Shown piece by piece: positions 25,183-34,128 of a stretch of DNA of 64,000 bases. Position 1 is the first letter of the stretch, and every line of letters starts with the position of its first letter. The stretch comes from Microbacterium sp. MYb72. Its GTDB lineage: Bacteria > Actinomycetota > Actinomycetes > Actinomycetales > Microbacteriaceae. The notes under the pieces were generated by a model. The model saw nothing but the letters and a program-made list of their open reading frames with translations, ran no database searches and had not been told where the DNA came from. The stretch lies in assembly GCF_002979415.1 (NCBI RefSeq), contig NZ_PCOT01000018.1, positions 18,370 to 82,369 of the forward strand, given 5' to 3'. Position numbers and translations under genes: made by a program.

Positions 25183-25192
25183 AGGATACGGT
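25183..25192. promoter_or_regulatory. Overlapping divergent -10 boxes (methyltransferase / maf)
   Basis: Minus-strand TATCCT (25183-25188) serves the methyltransferase and plus-strand TACGGT (25187-25192) serves maf. They share the TA at 25187-25188. Spacers to the two ATGs are 6 and 7 nt, so both messages should be leaderless and initiation at the two should be mutually exclusive. Confidence 0.55.
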
Positions 25193-25199
25193 GGTGGAC

Positions 25200-25838
25200 A
25201 TGCGCGTCTGCCTCGCTTCCACCTCCCCCGCCCGCCTCATGCTGCTGCGTCAGGCGGGTATCGAGCCGCTCACCCTGTCTCCCGACGTGGACGAGGACGC
25301 GGTCGCGGCAGCGGCAGCCGCCGAGCGCGGTGCGGAGCTGCCTCCGGCCGAGCTCGTGCTCCTCCTCGCCAGGGCGAAGGCCGCGGACGTCGCGCACCGG
25401 CTCACCGCTGAGGGCGGGTTCGACGGGCTCGTGATCGGCGGGGACTCGATGTTCGCGCTCGGGGGGCGCGTCTACGGCAAGCCCTACACGGCGGAGGAGG
25501 CGACCAGGCGCTGGCGGGAGATGCGCGGCGCCACCGGCATCCTGCACTCCGGTCACTCCGTGTACCGGGTCTCTCCCGGCGTGGCGCCGACGGAGGCGAC
25601 GGCGGTCGCCGAGGCGTCCGTGACCTTCGCCGACGACATCAGCGATGCCGAGATCGCGGACTATGTGACGACGGGAGAGCCCCTCCACGTCGCCGGCGCG
25701 TTCACCGTCGACAGCCTGGGCGGTGCGTTCATCACCCGCGTCGACGGCGACCCGTCGACCGTGGTCGGCATGTCGCTGTCGACGGTGCGACGCCTCGCCG
25801 CCGAGCTGGGCGTGCCGTGGACCTCGCTGTGGTCGTAG
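25200..25838 (+). CDS. maf: Maf-family nucleotide pyrophosphatase
   Basis: House-cleaning nucleotide pyrophosphatase (Maf/YhdE family, dTTP/UTP-type or modified nucleotides). The 212 residues begin MRVCLASTSPARLMLLRQAG, the family N-terminus. The central part has VIGGDSMFALGGRVYGKP with the catalytic Asp region, then REMRGATGILHSGHSVY and GAFTVDSLGGAFI. The ATG at 25200 was preferred over a GTG three codons earlier because TACGGT gives the usual 7-nt spacer. maf next to acyl-CoA carboxylase genes is a conserved actinobacterial arrangement. Confidence 0.93.
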   Translation: MRVCLASTSPARLMLLRQAGIEPLTLSPDVDEDAVAAAAAAERGAELPPAELVLLLARAKAADVAHRLTAEGGFDGLVIGGDSMFALGGRVYGKPYTAEEATRRWREMRGATGILHSGHSVYRVSPGVAPTEATAVAEASVTFADDISDAEIADYVTTGEPLHVAGAFTVDSLGGAFITRVDGDPSTVVGMSLSTVRRLAAELGVPWTSLWS

Positions 25839-25902
25839 CACCCCGACACGTTTCTCGTCTTTTCTTGTGGAGAGTCGTCAAATAGATCGGCGGGCTTCTC
25901 GC

Positions 25903-25908
25903 TAGGCT
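25903..25908 (+). promoter_or_regulatory. -10 box of acyl-CoA carboxylase alpha gene
   Basis: TAGGCT with a 7-nt spacer to the ATG at 25916, leaderless. Confidence 0.55.
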
Positions 25909-25915
25909 GGCAAGC

Positions 25916-27682
25916 ATGCCTGATATCGCCAAGGTTCTCATCGCCAACCGCGGCGAGATCGCCGTACGCATCATCCGCGCCGCACGCGACTCCGGTATCG
26001 CCTCGGTCGCCGTCTACGCCGACCAGGATCGGGATGCTCTGCACACGCGGCTCGCCGACGAGGCCTATGCCCTCGGCGGAGCCACCAGCGCCGAGACGTA
26101 CCTGCAGATCGAGAAGATCCTGTCGATCGCGCGCCGTGCCGGAGCGGATGCCGTGCACCCCGGCTACGGCTTCCTCGCCGAGAACGCCGAGTTCGCGCGC
26201 GCCGTCATCGGCGCTGGTATGACCTGGATCGGCCCGTCCCCCGAGGCCATCGAGGCGCTCGGCGACAAGGTCACCGCACGTCACGTCGCCGAGAAGGTGG
26301 GCGCGCCGCTCGCCCCCGGCACGCCCGGTCCGGTGTCCGGCGCCGACGAGGTCATCGCGTTCGCGCAGGAGTTCGGTCTTCCCATCGCCATCAAGGCGGC
26401 CTACGGAGGCGGCGGACGCGGCCTCAAGGTCGCCCGTGAGCTCGACGAGGTCGCCGAGCTCTTCGAGTCCGCGACGCGCGAGGCGGTCACCGCCTTCGGC
26501 CGCGGCGAGTGCTTCGTCGAGAAGTACCTCGACAAGCCGCGTCACGTCGAGACCCAGTGCCTCGCGGATGCCGAGGGCAACGTCGTGGTCATCTCGACTC
26601 GCGACTGCTCGCTGCAGCGCCGCCACCAGAAGCTCGTCGAGGAGGCGCCGGCCCCGTTCCTCACCGAGGAGCAGAACCGCCAGCTGTACGCGTCGTCGAA
26701 GGCGATCCTCAAGGAGGTCGGCTACGTCGGCGCCGGCACGTGCGAGTTCCTCATCGGCGCCGACGGCACCGTGTCGTTCCTCGAGGTGAACACGCGCCTG
26801 CAGGTCGAGCACCCCGTGTCCGAGGAGGTCACCGGCATCGACCTGGTGCGCGAGCAGTTCCGCATCGCCGCCGGCGGCACCATCGACTACGACGACCCCG
26901 AGCCCCAGGGCCACTCGATCGAGTTCCGCATCAACGGCGAGGACCCCGGTCGCGGGTTCCTGCCCCAGCCGGGCCCGATCCACGTCTTCAAGACGTTCGG
27001 CGGCCCCGGCATCCGCCTCGACTCCGGCGTCACCGCCGGAGACTCGGTCTCCGGCGCCTTCGACTCGCTCCTCGCGAAGATCATCGTCACCGGCAAGGAC
27101 CGCGCCGAGGCGCTCGAGCGCTCGCGCCGTGCTCTCGACGAGTTCGAGGTCGCTGGCCTTCCCACGGTCCTCCCGTTCCACCGCAAGGTCGTGAACGACC
27201 CGGCCTTCACCGCGGAGGACGGCGTCTTCGGCGTGTACACGCGCTGGATCGAGACCGAGTTCGTGAACGACATCCCCGCCTGGGACGGCGAGCTGGAGCC
27301 GCTGGCCGAGACCAGCGGGCGCCACACGGTCGTCGTCGAGGTCGGGGGCAAGCGCCTCGAAGTCAGCCTCCCCGACCGCGTCGCCGCCGCCGTGGGCACG
27401 GCAGGGCGCCCCGCGGCTGTTCCGCCGTCGCGCCGCAGCCACTCCACGACCGTCAACGCGGGCGCCTCCGGCGACGCGGTGAAGTCCCCGATGCAGGCCA
27501 CAGTGGTCAAGATCGCGGTCGAGGAGGGGCAGCAGGTCGTCAAGGGCGATCTCGTCGTCGTCCTCGAGGCGATGAAGATGGAGCAGCCCCTGCAGGCCCA
27601 CAAGGACGGCGTCGTCGGCAACATCAACGCGGATGCCGGCGCCACGGTCTCCGCAGGGCACCAGCTGCTCACGATCAGCTGA
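25916..27682 (+). CDS. accA: Acyl-CoA carboxylase alpha subunit (biotin carboxylase + BCCP)
   Basis: Carboxylates its own biotin with bicarbonate and ATP, then hands CO2 to the beta subunit. The 588 residues comprise a biotin carboxylase domain ([35 protein letters not shown]-grasp loop [27 protein letters not shown]), a linker, and a C-terminal carrier domain with the biotinyl lysine K554 in [11 protein letters not shown]. This single-chain alpha form is characteristic of actinobacteria (AccA3 type) and likely serves several beta subunits, including the one at 17.5 kb. It is closed by a 23-bp perfect hairpin. Confidence 0.97.
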   Translation: MPDIAKVLIANRGEIAVRIIRAARDSGIASVAVYADQDRDALHTRLADEAYALGGATSAETYLQIEKILSIARRAGADAVHPGYGFLAENAEFARAVIGAGMTWIGPSPEAIEALGDKVTARHVAEKVGAPLAPGTPGPVSGADEVIAFAQEFGLPIAIKAAYGGGGRGLKVARELDEVAELFESATREAVTAFGRGECFVEKYLDKPRHVETQCLADAEGNVVVISTRDCSLQRRHQKLVEEAPAPFLTEEQNRQLYASSKAILKEVGYVGAGTCEFLIGADGTVSFLEVNTRLQVEHPVSEEVTGIDLVREQFRIAAGGTIDYDDPEPQGHSIEFRINGEDPGRGFLPQPGPIHVFKTFGGPGIRLDSGVTAGDSVSGAFDSLLAKIIVTGKDRAEALERSRRALDEFEVAGLPTVLPFHRKVVNDPAFTAEDGVFGVYTRWIETEFVNDIPAWDGELEPLAETSGRHTVVVEVGGKRLEVSLPDRVAAAVGTAGRPAAVPPSRRSHSTTVNAGASGDAVKSPMQATVVKIAVEEGQQVVKGDLVVVLEAMKMEQPLQAHKDGVVGNINADAGATVSAGHQLLTIS

Positions 27683-27686
27683 GCCA

Positions 27687-27736
27687 CCGGTACGGAAAAG
27701 GCGCCCCGCTCCGGCGGGGCGCCTTTTCCGTACCGG
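27687..27736. terminator. Strong bidirectional terminator accA / lpdA
   Basis: A perfect 23-bp stem (27687-27709 with 27714-27736), loop TCCG. A/T runs inside the arms place AAAA on one side and TTTT on the other, so it can work for the convergent genes on both sides. Confidence 0.9.
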
Positions 27737-27747
27737 CGTCGGTCCGC

Positions 27748-29193
27748 TCAGGTGATGTTCGCGTTGACCAGGTGCATCGCGCGGCTCGCGTCGGTGATGC
27801 TGCTGGACAGCGAGGGGTAGGCCGCGAAGACGCGCGAGACCTGGTCGACCGTCAGGCGACGCTCGACGGCGACAGCGATCGGGTAGATCAGCTCCGAGGC
27901 CTTCGGCGCGACGATCACGCCGCCGATGACGGTGCCGGATCCCTTGCGCGCGATCAGCTTGACGAAGCCGTCCTTGATGCCCATCATCTTCGCGCGCGGG
28001 TTCGCGGCGAGCGGCAGCTTGTAGACGAGGCCGTCCGCGACGCCGTCCTCCACGTCTTTCTCCGAGAACCCGACCGTCGCGATCTCCGGCGCCGTGAAGA
28101 TGTTCGAGGTGATCTTGATCTGCTCGAGCGGGATGACGATGTCTCCGAGCGCGTGGAACACCGCCGTGCGGCCCTGCATGGAGGCGACGGATGCCAACGG
28201 GAAGAAGTTCGTGCAGTCGCCGACCGCGTAGATGTTGGGCACGGACGTGCGTGCCACCTTGTTGACCCGGACGTGACCGGACTCGGTGAGCTCGACCCCC
28301 GCGTCCTCCAGCCCGATGCCCGCGGTGTTGGGGATCGAGCCGACCGCCATCAGGCAGTGGCTGCCGTCGACCGTGCGACCGTCGGAGAGCGTGACCGTCA
28401 CGCCGTCCTTCGTGACCTCGACGCGGTCGGCACGCGCCTTGGAGAGCACCTGCATCCCCCCGCGCTTGAAGACCTTCTCCAGGACGCGCGCCGCATCCTG
28501 GTCCTCACCGGGGAGCACCTGCTCGCGGCTGGAGACGAGCGTCACCTTCGCGCCGAGGTTCATGTATGCCGAGGCGAACTCCGCCCCGGTCACACCGGAG
28601 CCGACCACGATGAGGTGCTCGGGGAGCGCCTTCATGTCGTACAGCTGAGTCCACGTGAGGATCCGCTTGCCGTCGGGCTTCGCCGAGTCCAGCTCGCGGG
28701 GAGAGGCGCCGACCGCCACCACGATGGTGTCGGCCTCGACGCGGTCGAAGTCGGTTCCGCCCTGACCGGTGGAGACGACGATCGCGTTCGCCCCCTCGAT
28801 GCGGCCGTGGCCGGAGAGGATGCGGACACCCGCCTCCAGCAGGGTGGAGCGCATGTCCTCGGACTGCTGGCCCGCGAGGGCGATGAGCCGTTTGTTGACG
28901 GCGGCGAGGTTGATCGCGATCTCGGGCTTGAGCGGCTTGCCGTGCTCGCCCTTCGCGTAGAACTGCACGCCGAGGTCGCTGGCCTCGGAGATCGCGACGG
29001 CGGCGTCGGCCGTCGCGATCAGGCTCTTCGAGGGGACCACGTCCGTGAGGACGGCGGATCCTCCGACGCCGACGCGCTCGACCAGTGTCACCTCGGCTCC
29101 GAGCTGGGCGGCGGCGAGAGCCGCCTCGTAGCCGCCGGGACCGCCGCCGAGAACGGCGACGCGCTGAGTGCGCTCGAAAGTGGTGGAAGACAT
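27748..29193 (-). CDS. lpdA: NAD(P)H quinone reductase, LpdA type
   Basis: Flavoprotein disulfide-reductase-fold enzyme of 481 residues that lacks the redox disulfide. The FAD motif VLGGGPGGYEAALAA is intact, but the active-site region reads GVGGSAVLTDVVPSKSL where lipoamide dehydrogenases have CxxxxC. The NAD(P) motif is VVGSGVTGAEFAS, FAD/quinone side IYAVGDCT. M. tuberculosis LpdA (Rv3303c) has the same loss and is an NAD(P)H:quinone reductase, so that activity is inferred here. The start at 29193 was chosen over one three codons upstream because GGAAGA then has a 9-nt spacing. Confidence 0.9.
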   Translation of the reverse strand: MSSTTFERTQRVAVLGGGPGGYEAALAAAQLGAEVTLVERVGVGGSAVLTDVVPSKSLIATADAAVAISEASDLGVQFYAKGEHGKPLKPEIAINLAAVNKRLIALAGQQSEDMRSTLLEAGVRILSGHGRIEGANAIVVSTGQGGTDFDRVEADTIVVAVGASPRELDSAKPDGKRILTWTQLYDMKALPEHLIVVGSGVTGAEFASAYMNLGAKVTLVSSREQVLPGEDQDAARVLEKVFKRGGMQVLSKARADRVEVTKDGVTVTLSDGRTVDGSHCLMAVGSIPNTAGIGLEDAGVELTESGHVRVNKVARTSVPNIYAVGDCTNFFPLASVASMQGRTAVFHALGDIVIPLEQIKITSNIFTAPEIATVGFSEKDVEDGVADGLVYKLPLAANPRAKMMGIKDGFVKLIARKGSGTVIGGVIVAPKASELIYPIAVAVERRLTVDQVSRVFAAYPSLSSSITDASRAMHLVNANIT

Positions 29194-29238
29194 GGAATCC
29201 ATTCTTCCGCAATCCTGGCGGGGAGCCCTCCACCTTCC

Positions 29239-29244
29239 TAGAGT
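29239..29244 (+). promoter_or_regulatory. -10 box of punA operon
   Basis: TAGAGT with a 6-nt spacer to the ATG at 29251, a leaderless start of the punA-mutase operon. Confidence 0.55.
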
Positions 29245-29250
29245 GGATCC

Positions 29251-30084
29251 ATGCCCGAGATTCACAGCAACCCCCTCGACGACCCCACCGCGAACCCGTT
29301 CGAGGTGGCGGCGACCGCCGCCGCCGACATCGCGCGGCTGAGCGGCGTCGAGAAGCACGACATCGCCCTCACCCTCGGCTCCGGATGGGGCAAGGCCGCC
29401 GACATCATCGGCGAGACGGTCGCGACCATCCCGGCCACCGAGGTCACCGGCTTCTCCAAGCCCGCCCTCGAGGGCCACGTCGGCACCCTGCGCAGCATCC
29501 GCACTCCCGACGGCAAGAACGTCCTCGTCATCGGCGCCCGCACCCATTACTACGAGAAGCACGGCGTCCGCCGCGTCGTCCACTCCGTCCGCACCGCCGC
29601 GGCCACGGGGGCGAAGATCATGGTCCTCACCAACGGCGCCGGCGGCATCCGCGAGACCTGGAAGCCCGGCCAGCCCGTGCTCATCAGCGATCACATCAAC
29701 CTCACCGCCGACTCCCCCCTCGAGGGTGCGACCTTCGTCGACCTCACCGACCTGTACTCGACGCGTCTGCGCGACATCGCCAGGACCATCGACCCCACCC
29801 TCGACGAGGGCGTCTACACGCAGTTCACCGGTCCGCACTACGAGACCCCCGCCGAGGTGCAGATGGCGAAGCACATGGGCGGCCACATCGTCGGCATGTC
29901 CACCGCCCTCGAGGCGATCGCCGCCCGCCAGGCCGGCATGGAGATCCTCGGGTTCTCCCTCATCACCAACCTGGCCGCCGGCATCCAGAAGACGCCGCTC
30001 AGCCACGCCGAGGTCATCGAAGCCGGTCAGCTCGCCGAGCCGGTGATCACCAAGCTGCTCGCCGACGTCATCGAGGCGCTATGA
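29251..30084 (+). CDS. punA: Purine-nucleoside phosphorylase (trimeric type)
   Basis: Phosphorolyses (deoxy)inosine and guanosine to base and pentose-1-phosphate. The 277-residue length fits the trimeric PNP class. Visible are LTLGSGWG for phosphate, GARTHYYEKHG, the family core MVLTNGAGGIRE (usual TNAAGG has Gly for Ala), FTGPHYETPAEV for purine/sugar binding and GMSTALEAIAARQ. The pentose-1-phosphate formed is the likely substrate of the mutase encoded next, which overlaps by ATGA. The same pair (deoD-pmmB) is found in mycobacteria. Confidence 0.95.
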   Translation: MPEIHSNPLDDPTANPFEVAATAAADIARLSGVEKHDIALTLGSGWGKAADIIGETVATIPATEVTGFSKPALEGHVGTLRSIRTPDGKNVLVIGARTHYYEKHGVRRVVHSVRTAAATGAKIMVLTNGAGGIRETWKPGQPVLISDHINLTADSPLEGATFVDLTDLYSTRLRDIARTIDPTLDEGVYTQFTGPHYETPAEVQMAKHMGGHIVGMSTALEAIAARQAGMEILGFSLITNLAAGIQKTPLSHAEVIEAGQLAEPVITKLLADVIEAL

Positions 30085-31751
30085 GCGAGGAGCTTCTCGC
30101 CACGGCCCGTGCCTGGCTGCGTCAGGACCCCGATGCGCAGACGCGCGACGAGCTCGCCGGCATCGTCACCCGCGCCGCGAGCGGCGACGAGGCGGCAGCC
30201 GCCGACCTGGCCGACCGCTTCGGCGCCCGGCTCGCCTTCGGCACCGCAGGGCTCCGCGGCGAGCTCGGAGCGGGCAGCAACCGGATGAACCGGGTGCTCG
30301 TCGCCCAGGCCGCCGCGGGATTCGCCGCGTACCTGCGCGAGAAGTCCGATGGCCGCACGCCGACCGTCGTGATCGGCTACGACGGCCGCCGCAACTCCCG
30401 GGTGTTCGCGACGGATTCCGCCGAGATCTTCGCCGGGGCCGGCCTGCGCGCGATCCTGCTCCCCCGTCTGCTGCCGACGCCCGTGCTCGCCTTCGCGGTG
30501 CGCCACCTCGGCGCCGACGCCGGGGTCATGGTCACGGCGAGCCACAACCCGCCGAACGACAACGGCTACAAGGTCTACCTGGGCGGCGAGAATCAGGGAT
30601 CGCAGATCGTCGCCCCCGCCGACGCGGAGATCGCCGCGCACATCCAGCGGATCGCGGATGCCGGCGATGTGAAGGCCCTTCCGCGGTCGTCGGCGTACGA
30701 GACGGCCGGCGAGGACGTCGTGACGGCGTACGTCGAGGCCACCGCGGCTGTCGCTCCGGCGCCCTCGACGGCGACCGGCCTGCGCTGGGTCTACACCGCG
30801 ATGCACGGCGTCGGATGGGAGACGCTCTCGCGCATCCTCCGCGTCGCCGGCTACCCGCAGCCCATGGTGGTCGGCGAGCAGCTCGACCCCGACGCGACCT
30901 TCCACACGGTGTCCTTCCCGAACCCGGAGGAGCCGGGCGCGATGGATCTGGCGTTCGCGCGTGCACGTCGCGTGCAGGCGGACTTCATCCTGGCGAACGA
31001 TCCGGATGCCGATCGCCTCGCCGTCGCGATCCCCGATGAGACCGCCGAGGGCGGCTGGCGTCGCCTCACCGGCAACGAGGTGGGGCTGCTGCTCGGCGCC
31101 CGTGCGGCACGCGCGGCGGCCGGAACGCCCGGCGCGTCCCTCGCGTGCTCGCTGGTGTCCTCCCCCGGCCTCGGCGCCATCGCGGCGCATCACGGACTGG
31201 ACTTCCACGAGACGCTCACGGGGTTCAAGTGGATCTCCCGCGCACCGGGGATCGCCTTCGGATTCGAGGAGGCGCTGGGCTACCTCGTGAACCCGGAGAC
31301 CGTCCGCGACAAGGACGGCATCTCCGCGGCGATCGCGATCCTCGGCCTGGCTGCGGAGGCGCGCGATCGGGGTGCGACCATCGCGACGCTCCTCACCGAG
31401 CTGGGCGAGACCTACGGGCACTTCGCCAGCGGCCAGGTGTCGGTGCGAGTCGACGACCTCTCCGTCATCGGCAACGTCATGCTCTCGCTGAGGACGCTGC
31501 CGCCGACCCAGATCGGCTCGCACGCGATCGCCTCCGCCGAGGACCTGCTCCGTGCCGCACCGGGGGCGCCCTCCGGAGACGTGCTGCGCTACCGGCTCGC
31601 CGACGGGTCACGCGTCATCGTGCGCCCGAGCGGCACCGAGCCGAAGCTCAAGGTGTACATCGACGCGAAGGGCGACACCGCCGACGCGGCAGCACAGGCC
31701 GTCGCCGACCTCGAAACGGGAGTCCGCGCGCTGCTCGGAGACCGCTCCTGA
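30081..31751 (+). CDS. Phosphosugar mutase, likely phosphopentomutase (PMM/PGM family)
   Basis: Alpha-D-phosphohexomutase superfamily enzyme of 556 residues. The phosphoserine loop is TASHNPPNDNGYK, the metal loop NDPDADRLAV, the sugar-binding loop GFKWI with GFEEALGY, and the phosphate-binding loop RPSGTEPKLKVY. An N-terminal helical extension of about 50 residues precedes FGTAGLRGELGAG, as in type II PGM/PMM2-like proteins that act on pentose-1-phosphates. Being coupled to punA by ATGA overlap, conversion of ribose-1-phosphate to ribose-5-phosphate is the most economical role. Phosphoglucomutase activity is the alternative. Confidence 0.88.
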   Translation: MSEELLATARAWLRQDPDAQTRDELAGIVTRAASGDEAAAADLADRFGARLAFGTAGLRGELGAGSNRMNRVLVAQAAAGFAAYLREKSDGRTPTVVIGYDGRRNSRVFATDSAEIFAGAGLRAILLPRLLPTPVLAFAVRHLGADAGVMVTASHNPPNDNGYKVYLGGENQGSQIVAPADAEIAAHIQRIADAGDVKALPRSSAYETAGEDVVTAYVEATAAVAPAPSTATGLRWVYTAMHGVGWETLSRILRVAGYPQPMVVGEQLDPDATFHTVSFPNPEEPGAMDLAFARARRVQADFILANDPDADRLAVAIPDETAEGGWRRLTGNEVGLLLGARAARAAAGTPGASLACSLVSSPGLGAIAAHHGLDFHETLTGFKWISRAPGIAFGFEEALGYLVNPETVRDKDGISAAIAILGLAAEARDRGATIATLLTELGETYGHFASGQVSVRVDDLSVIGNVMLSLRTLPPTQIGSHAIASAEDLLRAAPGAPSGDVLRYRLADGSRVIVRPSGTEPKLKVYIDAKGDTADAAAQAVADLETGVRALLGDRS

Positions 31752-31770
31752 GCTGCCGGCGGTGGTGACG

Positions 31771-32037
31771 ATGCAGACCAGACGGATCACGATCAGCGCC
31801 CACAACGGCATCCATGCGCGCCCTGTGGCCGAGCTGGCGCGGCTGGCGATGTCGTCCGCGCACCCTGTGATCGTCCGCACGGCTGCGGGCGCGGAGGCCG
31901 ACCTGAGCAGCGTGCTCGCGGTGATGGACCTCGCCCTCGGCGAGGGCGACGTCGTCGAGCTGGAGACGGCGGATGCCCCGGCATCCGCCGCCCTCCTCGA
32001 CTCGATGGCGGCCGTGCTCGACCCTCGAGATCGGTGA
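31771..32037 (+). CDS. HPr-like phosphocarrier protein (first of two)
   Basis: An 88-residue HPr-fold protein with the phosphorylatable H15 in SAHNGIHARPVAEL. The regulatory-serine region reads ADLSSVLAVMDLAL instead of the usual NAKSIMGVMSL, so HPr-kinase-type control is unlikely. It follows the mutase gene by 19 bp and converges on mtlR with a 3-bp gap. Two GTG codons just upstream are alternative starts. A second, more canonical HPr lies 2.4 kb away in the mtl operon. This one may phosphorylate MtlR or serve dihydroxyacetone or other PTS branches; that is inference. Confidence 0.8.
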   Translation: MQTRRITISAHNGIHARPVAELARLAMSSAHPVIVRTAAGAEADLSSVLAVMDLALGEGDVVELETADAPASAALLDSMAAVLDPRDR

Positions 32038-32040
32038 TCG

Positions 32041-33963
32041 TCAGCCGTCGATGACGGAGACGAGCTCGTCGAGGAACGACTCGAACGTCGTGCCCCTGCG
32101 GACGATCCTCTGCACGCTCTCGCGTTCGCTGAAGACCTCGACGAGCTGCTCGAACACGGTCTGGAATGCAGCGCGGTCGCTCTCGCTGAACGCGGCGAGG
32201 GCGACCACCTGCACACGGCCGTCGCCCCACGCCACCGATCCGTCGGCGACACCGATCGCGATCGCGGTGCGGATCGCGGTCATCTGCAGCGCGTGCGGGA
32301 CGGCGAGCGCGTCGGTGAACGCCGTGGACGACATGCGCTCGCGCACGATCGTGTTCTCGACGTAGTCCTCGCCAATCAGTCCGCTGCGCACGAGCCGATC
32401 GCCGAGGCGGCGGATGATCTGCTCCTCGCCCTCGTCGGGGAGTGGGTGCACGAACGCCTCGGCGTCGAAGTAGCGCGACAGCTCCTCGCGGAGCCTGTTG
32501 AGACGCCTCGCTCTCCTCAGCCGCGCCGCCGCCTGCTGCACGCGTTCGGCGTCGGTGTCGGAGAAGAACGGGTGGATGCGGACGAACCGCTCCCCCGCGA
32601 TCCCCGGCTCGATCGTGCTGAGGACCAGGTCGGTCCCGAAGGACGCCCAGTCGGGGTCGACGCTGGTCACGACGCTGGTCACCTCGATCGAGGACCCCAG
32701 CGATCGGTCGACGCTGGAGCGGAGCAGCTCGTGCAGCTCGTAGTAGCCGGGGCAGACGATGGTCGCGGTGAGGATCGACGCCGCCGCACGGCTTCGTTCC
32801 AGTCGCCCGCCGACGTGCATGGCGATGTAGGCGATCTCGTCGTCGTGGATGGGCGATCCCACCCGGTCGTGCAGCCCGCTCGCGATCGAGACCGCGACCT
32901 CGAAGATCATCGGATACGTCGACTTGAGCGATCGCGTGAGCGGGTTCCGCGACAGCGCCTGCGTCTCGGCGCGGCGGAGCAGATTCTGGATGTGCAGCGC
33001 GAGCCGGAGCACGAAGGTGTCATCGACGAGGTCGAGCTGGTACTCGGATGCCGCCCGCTGCAGCTCCTCGCGCACGGCCCGCTCGACGCGCGGCTCGACG
33101 CCGCTGCGTGCGACGTCTCTGGTGGCCGTGTCGCCGGGGGCGACGACGCGCGTGAGCACGAGCGAGGCCAGGTGGGCGCTGTCGCCGTCGCCGAGCGGCA
33201 CGCCGAAGTGCTCCTCGGCGAGGCGGGCGAGGACTCTCCCAACCTGGGGGATCTCGTCGCGGACCCCTTCCGCCTCCGCGGCGAGCGCATGCCCCGCCGC
33301 GACGCGGTCGGCCGCGATGGCGATGTGCAGCAGCACGTCGGATATCGCGAGCTCGTTGACGAAGTAGCCCAGCGCTCCCAGTTCGTCGACCAGCGCGGAC
33401 TTGAACGGCCCGACGGCGCTCGCGTCGACCGCGTTGCCGACGAGCGCGGTGCGGAAGACCTCGGGGTGGAAGGACGCGGCATCCGACTCGTCGTGGGCGA
33501 GCCTGCTGATCAGGCGGCGCCGCGCCTCCTCCGAGCCGCGGAGCCTCACCTGCTCGCGGTCCCGCTCCAGGGAGAGCCCTGAACCGTCGAGAAGGCCGCG
33601 CACCCTGGTGAGATCGGCCTCGAGCGTCGCCTCGCTGACGTGCAGCCGGTCTGCGGCCTGGAAGACGTCGATTCCACCCGCGTCGTCCAGGAGCATGCGC
33701 ACCACGGCGTGCAGGCGATGCCGCGGGGTGCTCTCGGCGCCCGTGCGGGTGCGGAGAGCATCGCGTGCGGATGCCCCTGCCCGGTATCCGGCGGGACCCG
33801 ACTCGACGGCGTCCGCGCCGGCGACTCTCGCGTTGAGAGCCGCCACGTAGGAGCGGATGCTGCGCGGGGTGACGCCGACCTGATCGGCGAGACTCGCCGC
33901 CGTGACCCAGGTGTCATGACGGAGCAGGGTGGTGAGGAGCTGGTCCTGACGCTGGCGCGACAT
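32041..33963 (-). CDS. mtlR: MtlR-type PRD regulator of mannitol operon
   Basis: BglG/MtlR-family transcriptional activator of 640 residues. In order: two winged helices at the N-terminus (VTAASLADQVGVTPRSIRSY and a second near residue 100), two PTS regulation domains (about 180-400), an EIIB(Gat)-like domain (ILTATIVCPGYYELHELL), and a C-terminal EIIA(Mtl)-like domain with the phospho-acceptor His in LAVPHALQ. Phosphorylation by EI/HPr and by EIIB/EIIA sets its activity in known members. The start at 33963 has GGAGGA directly upstream. It is divergent from the mtl operon across 165 bp. Confidence 0.9.
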   Translation of the reverse strand: MSRQRQDQLLTTLLRHDTWVTAASLADQVGVTPRSIRSYVAALNARVAGADAVESGPAGYRAGASARDALRTRTGAESTPRHRLHAVVRMLLDDAGGIDVFQAADRLHVSEATLEADLTRVRGLLDGSGLSLERDREQVRLRGSEEARRRLISRLAHDESDAASFHPEVFRTALVGNAVDASAVGPFKSALVDELGALGYFVNELAISDVLLHIAIAADRVAAGHALAAEAEGVRDEIPQVGRVLARLAEEHFGVPLGDGDSAHLASLVLTRVVAPGDTATRDVARSGVEPRVERAVREELQRAASEYQLDLVDDTFVLRLALHIQNLLRRAETQALSRNPLTRSLKSTYPMIFEVAVSIASGLHDRVGSPIHDDEIAYIAMHVGGRLERSRAAASILTATIVCPGYYELHELLRSSVDRSLGSSIEVTSVVTSVDPDWASFGTDLVLSTIEPGIAGERFVRIHPFFSDTDAERVQQAAARLRRARRLNRLREELSRYFDAEAFVHPLPDEGEEQIIRRLGDRLVRSGLIGEDYVENTIVRERMSSTAFTDALAVPHALQMTAIRTAIAIGVADGSVAWGDGRVQVVALAAFSESDRAAFQTVFEQLVEVFSERESVQRIVRRGTTFESFLDELVSVIDG

Positions 33964-34034
33964 GTTCCTCCGATCCTCACTCGCGGGTGACGGCCCTGTC
34001 CCGCGCATCCCATGATGTCAGCATCCGGGGAGCC

Positions 34035-34067
34035 GGGGGCGGAAGGCGACGTTCCGCGGGGGCGGAA
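34035..34067. promoter_or_regulatory. Direct and inverted repeats upstream of mtl operon (MtlR site?)
   Basis: GGGGGCGGAA occurs at 34035-34044 and 34058-34067, 23 bp apart. GCGGAA-N7-TTCCGC (34039-34057) gives an additional dyad. The elements sit in the mtlR/mtl intergenic region, as expected for an activator such as MtlR. Confidence 0.5.
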
Positions 34068-34128
34068 AGGTTCGTGTTGGCCGCGCACCCCCATCGGCTC
34101 ACAGACTGTTCTCAGGAAGGCGGAATCA

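Noticed and set aside
26509..29241. A 910-codon open frame on the plus strand across accA and lpdA
   Set aside because: It runs out of frame over accA and then antisense to lpdA, is rich in Arg/His/Asp low-complexity sequence and has no domain. High GC with strong third-position bias opens such mirror frames.
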